Source: Sphingomonas sp. (GTDB lineage: Bacteria > Pseudomonadota > Alphaproteobacteria > Sphingomonadales > Sphingomonadaceae). From it: a stretch of 64,000 nt of DNA. This document shows positions 52,012-61,327 of the stretch, piece after piece. The position numbers and the translations under genes are program-made. Location of the stretch: contig NZ_JAHBZJ010000004.1 in assembly GCF_019635455.1 (NCBI RefSeq), positions 124,001-188,000 on the forward strand. Reading direction: 5' to 3'. The first letter of the stretch is position 1, and each line of letters opens with the position of its first letter. The notes under the pieces were generated by a model that saw only the letters and a list, made by a program, of their open reading frames with translations, did no database searches and had not been told where the DNA came from.

Positions 52012-53700
52012 TCAAGCAGCCAGCGGCGCCGATCTTGATCGGTCGCGACCCGCGGACTTGGCGTCGAACAATGCCCGGTCGGCCGCGCGATAGAGGGCTT
52101 TCCAATCCGCCTCGTTCGCGATCGGCCCGGTCGCTGAACCGATGCTGGCGGTGACTGGCAGATCGAACGGCATGCGCGTGGCGCGGACGCGTGCGAGCAG
52201 CGCATTGGGATCGATCGGGTGCGCGGGATCGGCCAGCAGCGCGAACTCCTCGCCGCCGATCCGGGCGACGAGCGCGTCGGCGGGGGCGAGCGCGCGCATC
52301 GCCCGCGCGATCGCCCGCAGCACTTCGTCCCCCCCGTCATGGCCCAGCGTCTCGTTGACCTGCTTGAAATGATCGAGGTCGAGGATCAGCAGCTTCTGCT
52401 CCCCGGCCCGGCCGATCGCCCGCGCCAGAAACGCGCGTCGATTGAACAGCCCGGTCAGCGGATCCATGTCGGCGAGCCGCCGGGCGACGGTCTCCGCCGC
52501 CACCGCGACGTCGCGTTCATGGGCGAGCAGGCGGATACGATAGGCGATCGCCACCGCCGACAGCAGCGCCTCCGCCGCCATCGACAGCAGTGTCGAATTG
52601 TCGATCCAGAAGTTCCAGGGGATGATGCGCAGGCTTGCGAACACGCGCATGCCGGCGGTGACGATCGGCGCGGCCCAGGCGATCGCGAACAGCCACAGGA
52701 AATTGGATCGGGTACGCCACGCGCTCCACATGATGGACAGCGTCGCCACGATCATCGCGGCGAAGGTCCAGGTGTAGATGCGGTCGAGTTCGAAGATCGC
52801 GATCGGCGCCAGGGCGAAGAAGCCGATGCCGGTCACCAGCAGCACCGCGCCGGTGCCGACCACCAGCCGGCGGAGCGCAGGGCTGAACACATGATCCTCG
52901 AAAAAGGTTCGCGCAAAGAACAACGCTGCGGCGCAGGCGAGCGAAAGCAGCAGATAGTTGAGCCGCAACCGATCGTTGTTCGCGATGTCCGGCACCGCCC
53001 ATGCAAGCGCGCCCGACGAGGTGAACGCATAGGCCATCAGCGCCGCGATCATCAGGCAATAGGCGAGCTGGAAACGGTGGCGCAGCGAAACCCACAGCGC
53101 GAGATTATAGACCAGCAGCGCGATCGCGAGGCCGCCGAACGCGCTGTAGACCGCCGCCATCGCCAGGTTCGACGCGCTGCTCTGCCGATCGGTCGCGATG
53201 CGCGCGCCGACCAGGATGCCGCGCGTGTTCGCCGCGCCCTCGACCTTCCACATCAGCCGGACGATGTTCGCGCGACGGTGCGGCAGCGGATATTCGGCGA
53301 CCGCGCCCAGCTGAATGAATTTGGTGAGGCCGCCGGGATCGCTCGCAATGTGGTGGACGCGCCCGTCGGCGTACAGGATGCGCAGATCGATGCGCGTCTG
53401 CCACAGACTGGCGAAGCGCACGGTCAGCGAATGGTGGGCGCGCGAACGCTCGTTGATATCCTGCGACACCACCCAATAGTCGCCGCCGCCCAGATCGGTC
53501 TGCGCGCGGGTGCAATCGAACCCGCGCGGCGCGCGAATCAGCGCCGCCGGATCGTCGCCCGCGCGTAAGGCGCGCACGCAGACCGCGATCGGCCGCCCGA
53601 CCATGCCCGCGCCGGCCGCGTGGGCCGGGGCAGGCGTCAGAATGACGCCTGCCGCGAACGCGAGCACAAACAGGATCAGCGCGAACGGACCACGGTTCAT
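52012..53700 (-). CDS. 7TMR-DISM diguanylate cyclase
   Basis: Membrane sensor of 562 residues. A signal peptide (ALILFVLAFAAGVI) is followed by a periplasmic 7TMR-DISM extracellular domain, about seven helices (for example NLALWVSLRHRFQLAYCLMI and PAPIVTAGMRVF-like hydrophobic runs), and a C-terminal GGDEF domain from about residue 400, beginning ADMDPLTGLFNRRAF with GGEEF at about residues 481-485. The active-site motif is intact, so c-di-GMP synthesis is expected. No inhibitory RxxD site is obvious. It probably responds to an extracytoplasmic ligand. Confidence 0.92.
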   Translation of the reverse strand: MNRGPFALILFVLAFAAGVILTPAPAHAAGAGMVGRPIAVCVRALRAGDDPAALIRAPRGFDCTRAQTDLGGGDYWVVSQDINERSRAHHSLTVRFASLWQTRIDLRILYADGRVHHIASDPGGLTKFIQLGAVAEYPLPHRRANIVRLMWKVEGAANTRGILVGARIATDRQSSASNLAMAAVYSAFGGLAIALLVYNLALWVSLRHRFQLAYCLMIAALMAYAFTSSGALAWAVPDIANNDRLRLNYLLLSLACAAALFFARTFFEDHVFSPALRRLVVGTGAVLLVTGIGFFALAPIAIFELDRIYTWTFAAMIVATLSIMWSAWRTRSNFLWLFAIAWAAPIVTAGMRVFASLRIIPWNFWIDNSTLLSMAAEALLSAVAIAYRIRLLAHERDVAVAAETVARRLADMDPLTGLFNRRAFLARAIGRAGEQKLLILDLDHFKQVNETLGHDGGDEVLRAIARAMRALAPADALVARIGGEEFALLADPAHPIDPNALLARVRATRMPFDLPVTASIGSATGPIANEADWKALYRAADRALFDAKSAGRDRSRSAPLAA

Positions 53701-53864
53701 CGAACCCGGGTACGCGCCCGACCGCGAACAATCGGTTAAGGGCGGGCGGCGTCCCTGATGAAAGAGCTGCGCTAAGTCTGTCTTATCGCGGGACCGTCGG
53801 CGTGAGAGAATAGTTAACGCGGCGCGACCGCGACGTTAGGCTGGGGCAATCAGGGAGTCGGCCG

Positions 53865-54251
53865 ATGCGCAAATTCTGCATGTTCGCGGCAATCGCGATG
53901 CTGGCGTGTGGGCCGGTCGCCGCCCGTGACGTTGATCGCGGGGATCTGCGACAGGTGGTGGTGCCGTCGGCGGGGCTGGACCTGTCGAGCGAGGCCGGTG
54001 TCGATATCCTGGCCGCCCGCATCGATGTGGCGGTGAAGCGGATTTGCGGATGGGACCGGGCGTGCCAGGACGAGGCCTGGGGCAGCACCGAGGCACAGGT
54101 GGCCGACGCGATTGCGCGCGCGCGCAACTGGCGGCGACTGGCCGAGGAGCGAGCGGCGCAGTTGCGCACCTGTCGCGACCGCTGCGCGCAACCGGCCGGC
54201 TATTACGCGCCGCCGCCGCCGCCCGTCCGGGTGATCGTCATCGTCGGGTGA
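53865..54251 (+). CDS. UrcA family exported protein
   Basis: Protein of 128 residues with a signal peptide (MRKFCMFAAIAMLACGPVAA). The UrcA pattern follows: a valine-rich strand, DLSSEAGVDILAARIDVAVKRICG, then Cys and a helix (ARNWRRLAEERAAQL). It ends with a Pro-rich tail (PPPPPPVRVIVIVG). UrcA proteins are short periplasmic proteins of unknown role, common in Sphingomonadales. An adjacent gene encodes a second member, so tandem duplication is likely. Confidence 0.8.
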   Translation: MRKFCMFAAIAMLACGPVAARDVDRGDLRQVVVPSAGLDLSSEAGVDILAARIDVAVKRICGWDRACQDEAWGSTEAQVADAIARARNWRRLAEERAAQLRTCRDRCAQPAGYYAPPPPPVRVIVIVG

Positions 54252-54366
54252 GCCATTGATGGGCGATCCGCCGCCGACACGCGGCGGGCGCCGCCCAGGG
54301 TAACGCGTTCAATTTCAGCATGTACCGCGCGGTCGGAACGCCGCGTCACGCGCGGGCAAGGGGGGA

Positions 54367-54870
54367 ATGATGATCGTACGCAATCTGCTTGCGCTGCTTG
54401 GCCTTGCCACCGTCGCCCTGGGGACGGCCGCCGCGCTGTTCGCGGGGGGATATGACCCGTATTACGAGCGGCCCCGCGCGCTCGCCGTCAGCTTTGCCGG
54501 CCTCGACCTCGCCACGCCGGAGGGGCTTGCGATCCTCGACCGCCGCATCGAGCGGGCGGTCGACAAGGTGTGTGGCAGGACCGACCGGCGCAATCTTCGG
54601 CTGCGCTCCGTGGAATTGCGATGCCGTCGTGACGCATGGCTTGCCGTGGAGCCGCAGGTCGCAGCCGCGGTCGATCGGGCCGAGCGGCGCAATCGCCTCG
54701 CCTGGGAGCGGGATCGCGAGCTTGGTGGCTACGGCCCGCCGCCAGTCGCCGAAGCCGGCCCGCCGCCGCCACGACCCGCGCCACCATCGCCGCCGCCGGT
54801 CGTGTTCGCACCGCGAAGCGAGGTGGTGCAGGCATTGCCCGCCGATTATTATTCCCGGCGCCGCCGATAG
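54367..54870 (+). CDS. UrcA family exported protein, second copy
   Basis: Protein of 167 residues with a hydrophobic leader (LLALLGLATVALGTAAALFAG). The segment ALAVSFAGLDLATPEGLAILDRRIERAVDKVCG (named in part as LDLATPEGLAILDRRI) has the UrcA strand-helix-Cys pattern of its neighbour, with VELRCRRDAW in the same relative place as its second Cys. The C-terminal 55 residues are Pro-rich. The ATG is doubled (ATGATG) after GGGGG; the first was kept. Function unknown. Confidence 0.75.
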   Translation: MMIVRNLLALLGLATVALGTAAALFAGGYDPYYERPRALAVSFAGLDLATPEGLAILDRRIERAVDKVCGRTDRRNLRLRSVELRCRRDAWLAVEPQVAAAVDRAERRNRLAWERDRELGGYGPPPVAEAGPPPPRPAPPSPPPVVFAPRSEVVQALPADYYSRRRR

Positions 54871-54894
54871 TCGCGCCGGGAATCGGCGCGGGCG

Positions 54895-57219
54895 CTACTT
54901 CGCCTTCGCCTTGGCGACCTTCTTGCCGCCGCCTTTCTTCGTTCCCTTGGGCGCCGCCGGAGTGATCGCGAAGGTCAGCTCATTGTCCTTCAGCCTCACT
55001 TCGACCTCGCCACCATGGACCAGCTTGCCGAACAGCAGTTCCTCGGCCAGCGGCTGCTTGATCTTTTCCTGGATCAGGCGGCCCATCGGGCGCGCGCCAT
55101 AGAGTTTGTCATAGCCGCGTTCGGTGAGCCACGCCTTCGCCGCATCGTCCAGGCCGATGTGAACGCCACGATCCGCCAGTTGCAGTTCGAGCTGGAGAAT
55201 GAACTTCTCCACCACCCGCTCGACCACCTTGGGCGGGAGATAGTCGAACGGCACGATCGCATCGAGGCGGTTGCGGAATTCGGGGGTGAAGAGCTTCTTC
55301 ACCGCGTCCTCCTGCACGTCCTCGCGGCTGATCTCGCCAAAGCCGATGCTTTCGCGCGCCATGTCGGACGCGCCGGCATTGGTGGTCATGATCAGGATGA
55401 CGTTGCGGAAATCGACGGTCTTGCCGTGGTGGTCGGTCAGCTTGCCGTTGTCCATCACCTGCAACAGGATGTTGAACAGGTCAGGATGCGCCTTTTCCAC
55501 CTCGTCCAGCAGCAGCACGCAATGCGGGTTCTGATCGACCGCATCGGTGAGCAGCCCGCCCTGATCATAGCCGACATAGCCCGGAGGCGCACCGATCAGG
55601 CGGCTGACCGAGTGGCGCTCCATATATTCCGACATGTCGAACCGCTGGAGCGGGATGCCGAGCAGTTCGGCGAGCTGCTTCGTCACCTCGGTCTTGCCGA
55701 CGCCGGTGGGGCCGGAGAACAGATAATTGCCGATCGGCTTTTCCGGATCGCGCAGGCCCGCGCGGCTCAACTTGATCGCCGACGACAGCACCTCGATCGC
55801 CTTGTCCTGGCCGAACACGACGCGCTTGAGATCTGTCTCAATATTGGCGAGCACCTTCGTGTCGTCGGACGAAACGGTCTTGGGCGGGATGCGCGCCATC
55901 GTCGCGATCACCGCCTCGATCTCCTTGGGCGTGATCGTCTTCTTGCGGCGGGACGGCGGCACCAGCATCTGCATCGCGCCGACCTCGTCGATCACGTCGA
56001 TCGCCTTGTCCGGCAGCTTGCGGTCGTTGATGTAGCGGCTCGACAGTTCCACCGCCGACTTGATCGCGTCGGGGGTGTATTTGACGTTGTGATGCCCCTC
56101 GAACGCGGTGCGCAGACCGGCCAGGATCTTGATCGTATCCTCGATCGTCGGCTCGTTCACGTCGATCTTCTGGAACCGGCGCAGCAGCGCGCGGTCCTTT
56201 TCGAAATGATTGCGGAATTCCTTGTAGGTGGTCGATCCGATGCAGCGGATCGTGCCGCCCGACAGCGCGGGTTTGAGCAGGTTGGACGCGTCCATCGCGC
56301 CGCCGCTGGTCGCTCCGGCGCCGATCACGGTGTGGATTTCATCGATGAACAGGATCGCATGGGGCAGCTTTTCCAGTTCCGAGACGACCTGTTTCAGTCG
56401 CTCCTCGAAATCGCCGCGATAGCGCGTGCCGGCGAGCAGCGCGCCCATGTCGAGCGAGTAGATGACCGCTTCCTTGAGCACGTCAGGCACGTCGCCCTCG
56501 ACGATCTTGCGCGCCAGGCCCTCGGCGATCGCGGTCTTGCCGACGCCGGGATCGCCGACATAGAGCGGGTTGTTCTTGCTGCGCCGGCACAGGATCTGGA
56601 CCGTCCGGTCCACCTCTGGCCCGCGACCGATCAGCGGATCGACCTTGCCGGCCTTCGCCTTTTCGTTGAGATCGACGGTGAATTGCTTGAGCGCGCTCTC
56701 GCCCTTCTTGCCACTCTCGCCCTTGGCCGGTTTCTCGTCCTCGGCGGCACCCTTTGGCGTCGATGTCTCGGTCGGGGTCGATCCCTTGCCAACGCCGTGG
56801 CTGATGAAGCTGACCGCGTCGAGGCGGCTCATATCCTGCTGTTGCAGGAAATAGACCGCATAGCTTTCGCGCTCGCTGAACAGCGCGACGAGGACGTTGG
56901 CGCCCGTCACCTCGTCGCGGCCCGACGACTGGACGTGCAGGATCGCGCGCTGCACCACGCGCTGAAAGCCGCTGGTGGGCGAGGGGTCGGTCGTCTGATC
57001 GACGCGCAGCGCCTGAAGCTCGGTGTCGAGATAGTGCGCAACCGTGGTCTTGAGCTCGCCCAGATCCACGCCGCACGCGCTCATCACCTTGCTGGCATGT
57101 TCGTCATCGACAAGCGCGAGCAGCAGATGTTCGAGCGTCGCATATTCGTGGCGGCGCGAACTGGCCGCTTCGAGCGCGCGATGCAGGGTGGATTCGAGGG
57201 CGGAAGCGAAACTAGGCAT
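54895..57219 (-). CDS. clpA: ATP-dependent protease ATPase subunit ClpA
   Basis: AAA+ unfoldase of 774 residues. The N domain with two helical repeats spans about residues 1-145; D1 has Walker A GDPGVGKTAIAEGLA, D2 GPTGVGKTEVTKQLAE and the sensor GAPPGYVGYDQGGLLTD. A charged, Lys/Gly/Glu-rich linker separates the N domain and D1. The C terminus ends with a Lys/Gly-rich stretch. With ClpP it degrades SsrA-tagged and N-end rule proteins; clpS is usually adjacent, but in this window no ClpS gene is seen. The gene follows DUF1192 and a 48-codon gene. Confidence 0.97.
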   Translation of the reverse strand: MPSFASALESTLHRALEAASSRRHEYATLEHLLLALVDDEHASKVMSACGVDLGELKTTVAHYLDTELQALRVDQTTDPSPTSGFQRVVQRAILHVQSSGRDEVTGANVLVALFSERESYAVYFLQQQDMSRLDAVSFISHGVGKGSTPTETSTPKGAAEDEKPAKGESGKKGESALKQFTVDLNEKAKAGKVDPLIGRGPEVDRTVQILCRRSKNNPLYVGDPGVGKTAIAEGLARKIVEGDVPDVLKEAVIYSLDMGALLAGTRYRGDFEERLKQVVSELEKLPHAILFIDEIHTVIGAGATSGGAMDASNLLKPALSGGTIRCIGSTTYKEFRNHFEKDRALLRRFQKIDVNEPTIEDTIKILAGLRTAFEGHHNVKYTPDAIKSAVELSSRYINDRKLPDKAIDVIDEVGAMQMLVPPSRRKKTITPKEIEAVIATMARIPPKTVSSDDTKVLANIETDLKRVVFGQDKAIEVLSSAIKLSRAGLRDPEKPIGNYLFSGPTGVGKTEVTKQLAELLGIPLQRFDMSEYMERHSVSRLIGAPPGYVGYDQGGLLTDAVDQNPHCVLLLDEVEKAHPDLFNILLQVMDNGKLTDHHGKTVDFRNVILIMTTNAGASDMARESIGFGEISREDVQEDAVKKLFTPEFRNRLDAIVPFDYLPPKVVERVVEKFILQLELQLADRGVHIGLDDAAKAWLTERGYDKLYGARPMGRLIQEKIKQPLAEELLFGKLVHGGEVEVRLKDNELTFAITPAAPKGTKKGGGKKVAKAKAK

Positions 57220-57225
57220 TCGGGA

Positions 57226-57372
57226 TCAACTCCAGTCGGGCCGATAGGAACCGCGGCCCGTCTTTTCCAATGTTGGAAGTGCGGCACGCCTCATCAAGCT
57301 TTTGGGCTGCAAGCCCTTCGGCTCCGCACCGGAGTGGCATGGCGTTCCGCCCTGCTCCGGTGCGACGCTCAT
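57226..57372 (-). CDS. Short gene of 48 codons before clpA
   Basis: An ATG overlapping the DUF1192 stop as ATGA opens a frame MSVAPEQGGTPCHSG...ending GRGSYRPDWS, with its stop six bases before the clpA ATG. The product would be 48 residues, basic in the second half (SLMRRAALPTLEKTG). A GGAG within its last codons is placed to serve as the ribosome binding site of clpA. The DNA also has a strong inverted repeat (see findings), so the sequence may be under RNA as well as protein constraint. Not matched to any family. Confidence 0.6.
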   Translation of the reverse strand: MSVAPEQGGTPCHSGAEPKGLQPKSLMRRAALPTLEKTGRGSYRPDWS

Positions 57373-57563
57373 CGCTTGAATAGGGCGTCAGCGCTTGCGC
57401 GATGGTTAACGGCGCGTTCTTTCTTTTGCCGGCACCGCGCGATTTCCGTCTCGAGCAGCGCGATGCGCGCATCCAGCTCCGCAACGGAAAACGGGTCGAG
57501 ATCCTGCCGGGCAAGCTGCGCGGCCGGGTCGTCGGGGCGACGGGGAAGGTCGTCGGCGTCCAT
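57369..57563 (-). CDS. DUF1192 family protein
   Basis: Protein of 64 residues matching DUF1192: DDLPRRPDDPAAQLARQDLDPFSV, then ELDARIALLETEIARCRQKKERAV, and the terminal ASADALFKR. The second half is a coiled coil. The family is restricted mainly to alphaproteobacteria and has no known function. It starts at an ATG with no clear Shine-Dalgarno sequence, 32 bases after a good TTGACA -35 hexamer. Its stop overlaps the next short gene (ATGA). Confidence 0.93.
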   Translation of the reverse strand: MDADDLPRRPDDPAAQLARQDLDPFSVAELDARIALLETEIARCRQKKERAVNHRASADALFKR

Positions 57564-57594
57564 CGCATCGCAGCGTCGGGGCTGGGCGCGGCGA

Positions 57595-57600
57595 TGTCAA
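57595..57600 (-). promoter_or_regulatory. Candidate -35 (TTGACA) upstream of DUF1192-clpA
   Basis: A perfect TTGACA on the minus strand is followed after 17 bases by GACGCT as a weak -10, and eight bases later by the ATG of DUF1192. This could drive DUF1192, the 48-codon gene and clpA together. The leader would be very short or absent. The rest of 57564-57803 (240 bases) holds no supported gene, only a small hairpin AGGCAGC...GCTGCCT at 57702-57724. Confidence 0.4.
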
Positions 57601-57803
57601 GCGGAGCCTGTGCGCGCGGGCCGCCCGCGCGCGGCGCCACGAAATTTTCGATCAGATGAAACGACTTGTCCGACTTTCATGGGTGCCATGCCCCGGTCGG
57701 GAGGCAGCTTCTCAATTGCTGCCTTGTTAGGGGAGACATGCTTTGAACGCGAAGATGATTGGAAGCTGCTGAAACGGGCGATCCGGTCGAGCAATAGATC
57801 CGG

Positions 57804-59471
57804 CTACTCGCGCGCGACCGGCTTCGGATTAGCGAGTTTCCAGTCGAGCGCGACGCCCTGGGCAAAGACCAGGCTCCAGTTGCGCAGATCGCGCTGAGCG
57901 GAGGCGTCGAAGTCGCGGCGCTGGGCGGCGCGGGCGAGCACGCCGCTCTGGGTGATGCGCGACACCGCCAGGGCGCGATCGCCATCGCTCATCGCCACGA
58001 CATAGGCACCGGTTTCGATCGTGTCGGCGTGCGCGGGGCCGAGCGCGGCGCGCTGGATCCGCCAGGCGCGGTCGAACAGCGCCTTCATCTCCGGCAGCGA
58101 TCCCGGTTTCAGCTGATAGGCCAGCGACAAAGCGAGCTGAACGAGCGAATCGGCATAGTTCACATTGTCCGCCCCGAACGTCCGCTCGCCCAGCGCGACG
58201 CATTCGCGATAGATCGGTTCGGCCTCTGCGAACCGGCGCTGGCTCATCAGCAGGCCGGCCAGGCGGAACATCTCGAACTGCGTGGTGGGGTGTGCGGGGC
58301 CAAGTGCCGCGCGATAGATATCGACGAGCGCGCGCCGCTCGCGCTCCGCCTCCGCAGGGGGCAGCAGCCAGGCCAGAAAGCCGCGATAGGGAGCGGTCTT
58401 GATATGGTCCGGCCCATAGGTGGCGGTCGCGATCGCCAGCGCGCGCCGCAGATATGAGAGCGCCTCCCCCTCGCGATCGATCGCCCGCAGCGCAACGCCC
58501 AGATTGCCGTAATAGACCGCCATCGTCGGATGATCGGCGCCATAGACGCTCACCCCCAGCTGGACGACGGTCCGGTACAGCCGGACGGCCGATTCCGGTT
58601 CCCCCATCGACGAGAAATTGACCGCCGCATTGTTGAGCATCGTCAGCATCTGGGCGCTGGGCTGGTCGTAGCGCGCCCATAGCTCATAGGCGGCGGCATA
58701 TCGGGCCTTGGCGTCCTGATAGCGTCCCGCGCCATGCAGCGCCGCTGCCAGGTCGCCCTCGGCGAGCGCCCGTTCGAGCAACCGGTCGGGATAGCGCGCG
58801 GCAAGGCCGTCGGCGCTTGCGGTGAGCAGGCCGATCCCCTCACGCACCTTGCCGCCTTCATTGAGCGTGACGCCCAGCACCCGCGTGTAATCGAGCGATG
58901 TCAGCGAGTCGGCGCCGCTGGTTCGCACGCGGATCGCGCGGGCGCGACGCATCAGCGCCTCCGCCTCGGCATGGCGCGCGAGCCGGGTCATCAGCGTGGC
59001 CAGATTGCGCGTCAGGATCGCTGCCTGATCGCTGTCCGGCCCCCACAGCTTTTCGGCCAGCGCGAGCGCGCGCCGCCCAGGCGCTTCGGCGGCGAGCGGC
59101 GTGTCGGAATCCTGCATCGCGCTTTCGAGCGCGGCGAGCGCGCCATATTCCAGTTCGGTGCCGGGCGCGTAGGTCGCCGCCGCTTCCGCCGCCAGCTTCG
59201 CGGCGCGCTGCTCCGTCTGCGGTTCGGCGGTGCGGGATGCGGCGATGGCCAGGGCGTTCAGCAGGTCGATGCACGATCCATGGCCGGGATCGGCGGCCAG
59301 GCACGCATCGACCGCCGGCTCCACGACGCGGTAGGCGTCGGTGAACCGCGTGTCCGCGATCGCGCGGCGTGCTTCTGCCGGAACCGGTGCCTGGCGGGGC
59401 TGATCGGCGGCACGCGCCACCCCGGCGACGCCCAGGGCGATGATCGCGACGCTGACGCCAAATCTCTCCAT
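57804..59471 (-). CDS. Exported tetratricopeptide-repeat protein
   Basis: Protein of 555 residues with a signal peptide (MERFGVSVAIIALGVAGVARA). At least eight TPR-like helix pairs are visible, with repeated blocks such as EALSYLRRALAIATATYGPDH, EAEALMRRARAIRVRTSGADS, AVRLYRTVVQLGVSVYGADH and AEPIYRECVALGERTFGADN: the acidic/aromatic-rich pattern A-x-x-x-Y/L-x-R-A-L-x-I with G-P-D-H turns is characteristic of TPR_12-type arrays. No catalytic domain is seen. It is divergent from the quinone oxidoreductase. A start further upstream in frame opens in the divergent gene and was rejected. Confidence 0.88.
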   Translation of the reverse strand: MERFGVSVAIIALGVAGVARAADQPRQAPVPAEARRAIADTRFTDAYRVVEPAVDACLAADPGHGSCIDLLNALAIAASRTAEPQTEQRAAKLAAEAAATYAPGTELEYGALAALESAMQDSDTPLAAEAPGRRALALAEKLWGPDSDQAAILTRNLATLMTRLARHAEAEALMRRARAIRVRTSGADSLTSLDYTRVLGVTLNEGGKVREGIGLLTASADGLAARYPDRLLERALAEGDLAAALHGAGRYQDAKARYAAAYELWARYDQPSAQMLTMLNNAAVNFSSMGEPESAVRLYRTVVQLGVSVYGADHPTMAVYYGNLGVALRAIDREGEALSYLRRALAIATATYGPDHIKTAPYRGFLAWLLPPAEAERERRALVDIYRAALGPAHPTTQFEMFRLAGLLMSQRRFAEAEPIYRECVALGERTFGADNVNYADSLVQLALSLAYQLKPGSLPEMKALFDRAWRIQRAALGPAHADTIETGAYVVAMSDGDRALAVSRITQSGVLARAAQRRDFDASAQRDLRNWSLVFAQGVALDWKLANPKPVARE

Positions 59472-59589
59472 CGTCACGGCATTTCGTGGCCTGATCGCCA
59501 AGTCAACGGTCGGCGTTGGACGCGGGCCGGGCCGGCTCGCGCTTGACGGGGGCGGTGATCGCCGTGATGCAGGCGCAAAGGGGGATTTC

Positions 59590-60591
59590 ATGACCAGCCT
59601 TCCCGACATGATGCGCGCGATCGACCCGGACACGCCCGGCGGCCCCGAGGTGCTGGTCGAGGTCGAGCGGCCCGTCCCCCGGCCCGGACCCGGGGAGGTG
59701 CTGATCCGCGTCGTTGCCGCCGGCGTCAATCGCCCCGACGTGATCCAGCGACAGGGGCATTATCCGCCCCCGCCCGGCGCGCCGACCATTCCCGGACTGG
59801 AAATCGCCGGCACGGTGGTCGCGGCCGGGGCCGACGTCCCGCACGAGGTGATCGGCCAGCCGATGTGCGCGCTGATCGCGGGGGGTGGCTATGCCGAATA
59901 TGCGGTCGCGCCCGCCGGCCAGTGCCTGCCGGTCCCTGACGCGCTGTCGATGATCGAGGCCGCCGCCATGCCCGAGACGCTGTTCACCGTGTGGACCAAT
60001 TTGTTCGAGCGCGGCTATGCGAGCGAGGGCGAAACCGCGCTGGTGCATGGCGGGACCAGCGGGATCGGCACGATGGCGATTTCGCTGTGCAACCTGTTCG
60101 GGGTCGGGGTGATCGTGACCGCGGGCAGCGACGAGAAGGTCGCCGCCTGCCTGGCGCACGGGGCGGATCATGCGATCAACTATCGGAGTGAGGATTTCGT
60201 CGCGCGGGTGAACGCGATCACCGGTGGCAACGGCGTGGCGGTGGTGCTCGACATGGTCGGCGGCGACTATGTCGCGCGCAACATGAAGTGCCTGGCGGCC
60301 GATGGTCGTCACGTGTCGATCGCGGTGCAGGGCGGGGCGATGGCGACGGTGCCGGTGTTCGAAATCATGCGCCGCCGCCTGACGCTGACCGGATCGACGC
60401 TGCGCGCCCGCGACGCGGCGTTCAAATCGCTGGTCGCCGACGAACTGGCCCGGACGGTATGGCCCCATGTCGAGGCGGGCCGGCTGAAGCCGGTGATCGA
60501 CACCACCTTCCCCCTCGCCGCCGCCGCCGACGCGCACCGGTGCATGGAGAGCGGCGCACACATGGGGAAGATCGTGCTGACCCTGGACTGA
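59590..60591 (+). CDS. NAD(P)H-quinone oxidoreductase (zinc-free MDR)
   Basis: Medium-chain reductase of 333 residues without zinc ligands, of the QOR/PIG3 type. The family-typical block GVNRPDVIQRQGHYPPPPGA and the Rossmann motif HGGTSGIGTMAIS are clear, followed by the beta-strand cofactor segment VTAGSDEK. It reduces quinones or enals using NADPH. The start MTSLPD was chosen as it matches the family and is preceded by AAAGGGGG. It is divergent from the TPR gene, with a 118-base shared region. Confidence 0.93.
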   Translation: MTSLPDMMRAIDPDTPGGPEVLVEVERPVPRPGPGEVLIRVVAAGVNRPDVIQRQGHYPPPPGAPTIPGLEIAGTVVAAGADVPHEVIGQPMCALIAGGGYAEYAVAPAGQCLPVPDALSMIEAAAMPETLFTVWTNLFERGYASEGETALVHGGTSGIGTMAISLCNLFGVGVIVTAGSDEKVAACLAHGADHAINYRSEDFVARVNAITGGNGVAVVLDMVGGDYVARNMKCLAADGRHVSIAVQGGAMATVPVFEIMRRRLTLTGSTLRARDAAFKSLVADELARTVWPHVEAGRLKPVIDTTFPLAAAADAHRCMESGAHMGKIVLTLD

Positions 60592-60721
60592 GCTGGATTC
60601 CATCGCGCCGATACCACACGCGCCGATACCGATCCGGTGCGATGGGAAGGCATCCCAGCTGCTTCCGGATTCGCTGGCGGGGGGTGGGGCAACACCCTAG
60701 ATTGGCGGGCGACTCGGGGGT

Positions 60722-61324
60722 TTGGACGTGCTCACCTTTCTGTTTGCGCCGGAGAATGTGATCTTCGTGTCGGCGCTGATCTTGATGCTGTTGCTTGGCG
60801 TCGTCCAGGCGATCGGCCTTGGTGGCCATGCGCATTTCGACGCGCCGGACTGGCTCGACTGGATGGGGTTCGGACAGGTCCCGTTGCTGGTGGTGGTTGT
60901 CCTGCTGCTTGCGAGCGTCGGGTTGACCGGACTGATCGGCCAGCAGATCGCGCACGACCTGTTCGGTGGCTTGTTGCCCGCATGGATCGCAGTACCCGGC
61001 GCAGCGGCGCTGGCCCTGCCCATGACGGCTGTTTCCGCACGGCTGCTGGCACCGATCTTGCCGCACGATCAGACGACCGCGATCGACATCGGCGATCTGG
61101 TCGGTCGCGGCGCGATCATCGTCACGGGTCGCGCGGCACCAGGATCGCCGGCGCGCGCGCGGGCCGAGGACTGGTATGGGCAGGCACATTATCTGATGGT
61201 CGAACCCGACACCGTCGGACAGGCTTTTGACGAAGGCGAGCGCGTGCTGTTGGTTCGGCGCGAGGGCGACGTCTTTCGAGCGATCGCGACGGGCGATCAC
61301 CATCTGCCGAGACTGGGGGTTTAA
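60722..61324 (+). CDS. YqiJ-type membrane protein with OB-fold
   Basis: Protein of 200 residues: three hydrophobic helices (VIFVSALILMLLLGVVQAIGL, PLLVVVVLLLASVGLTGLIG and PAWIAVPGAAALALPM) then a C-terminal OB-fold-like domain (IGDLVGRGAIIVTGRAA, DWYGQAHYLMVEPD, RVLLVRREGDVF). It resembles NfeD/YqiJ partners of flotillin-like YqiK. The first codon is TTG at 60722 (GTG at 60728 is also possible), after a GGGGG ribosome binding site. Three bases separate its stop from the flotillin ATG, so the two are co-transcribed. Confidence 0.82.
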   Translation: MDVLTFLFAPENVIFVSALILMLLLGVVQAIGLGGHAHFDAPDWLDWMGFGQVPLLVVVVLLLASVGLTGLIGQQIAHDLFGGLLPAWIAVPGAAALALPMTAVSARLLAPILPHDQTTAIDIGDLVGRGAIIVTGRAAPGSPARARAEDWYGQAHYLMVEPDTVGQAFDEGERVLLVRREGDVFRAIATGDHHLPRLGV

Positions 61325-61327
61325 TAT

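Noticed and set aside
55015..57897. Open frame of 960 codons on the plus strand
   Set aside because: It is antisense to clpA, the 48-codon gene and DUF1192, whose protein families are unmistakable.
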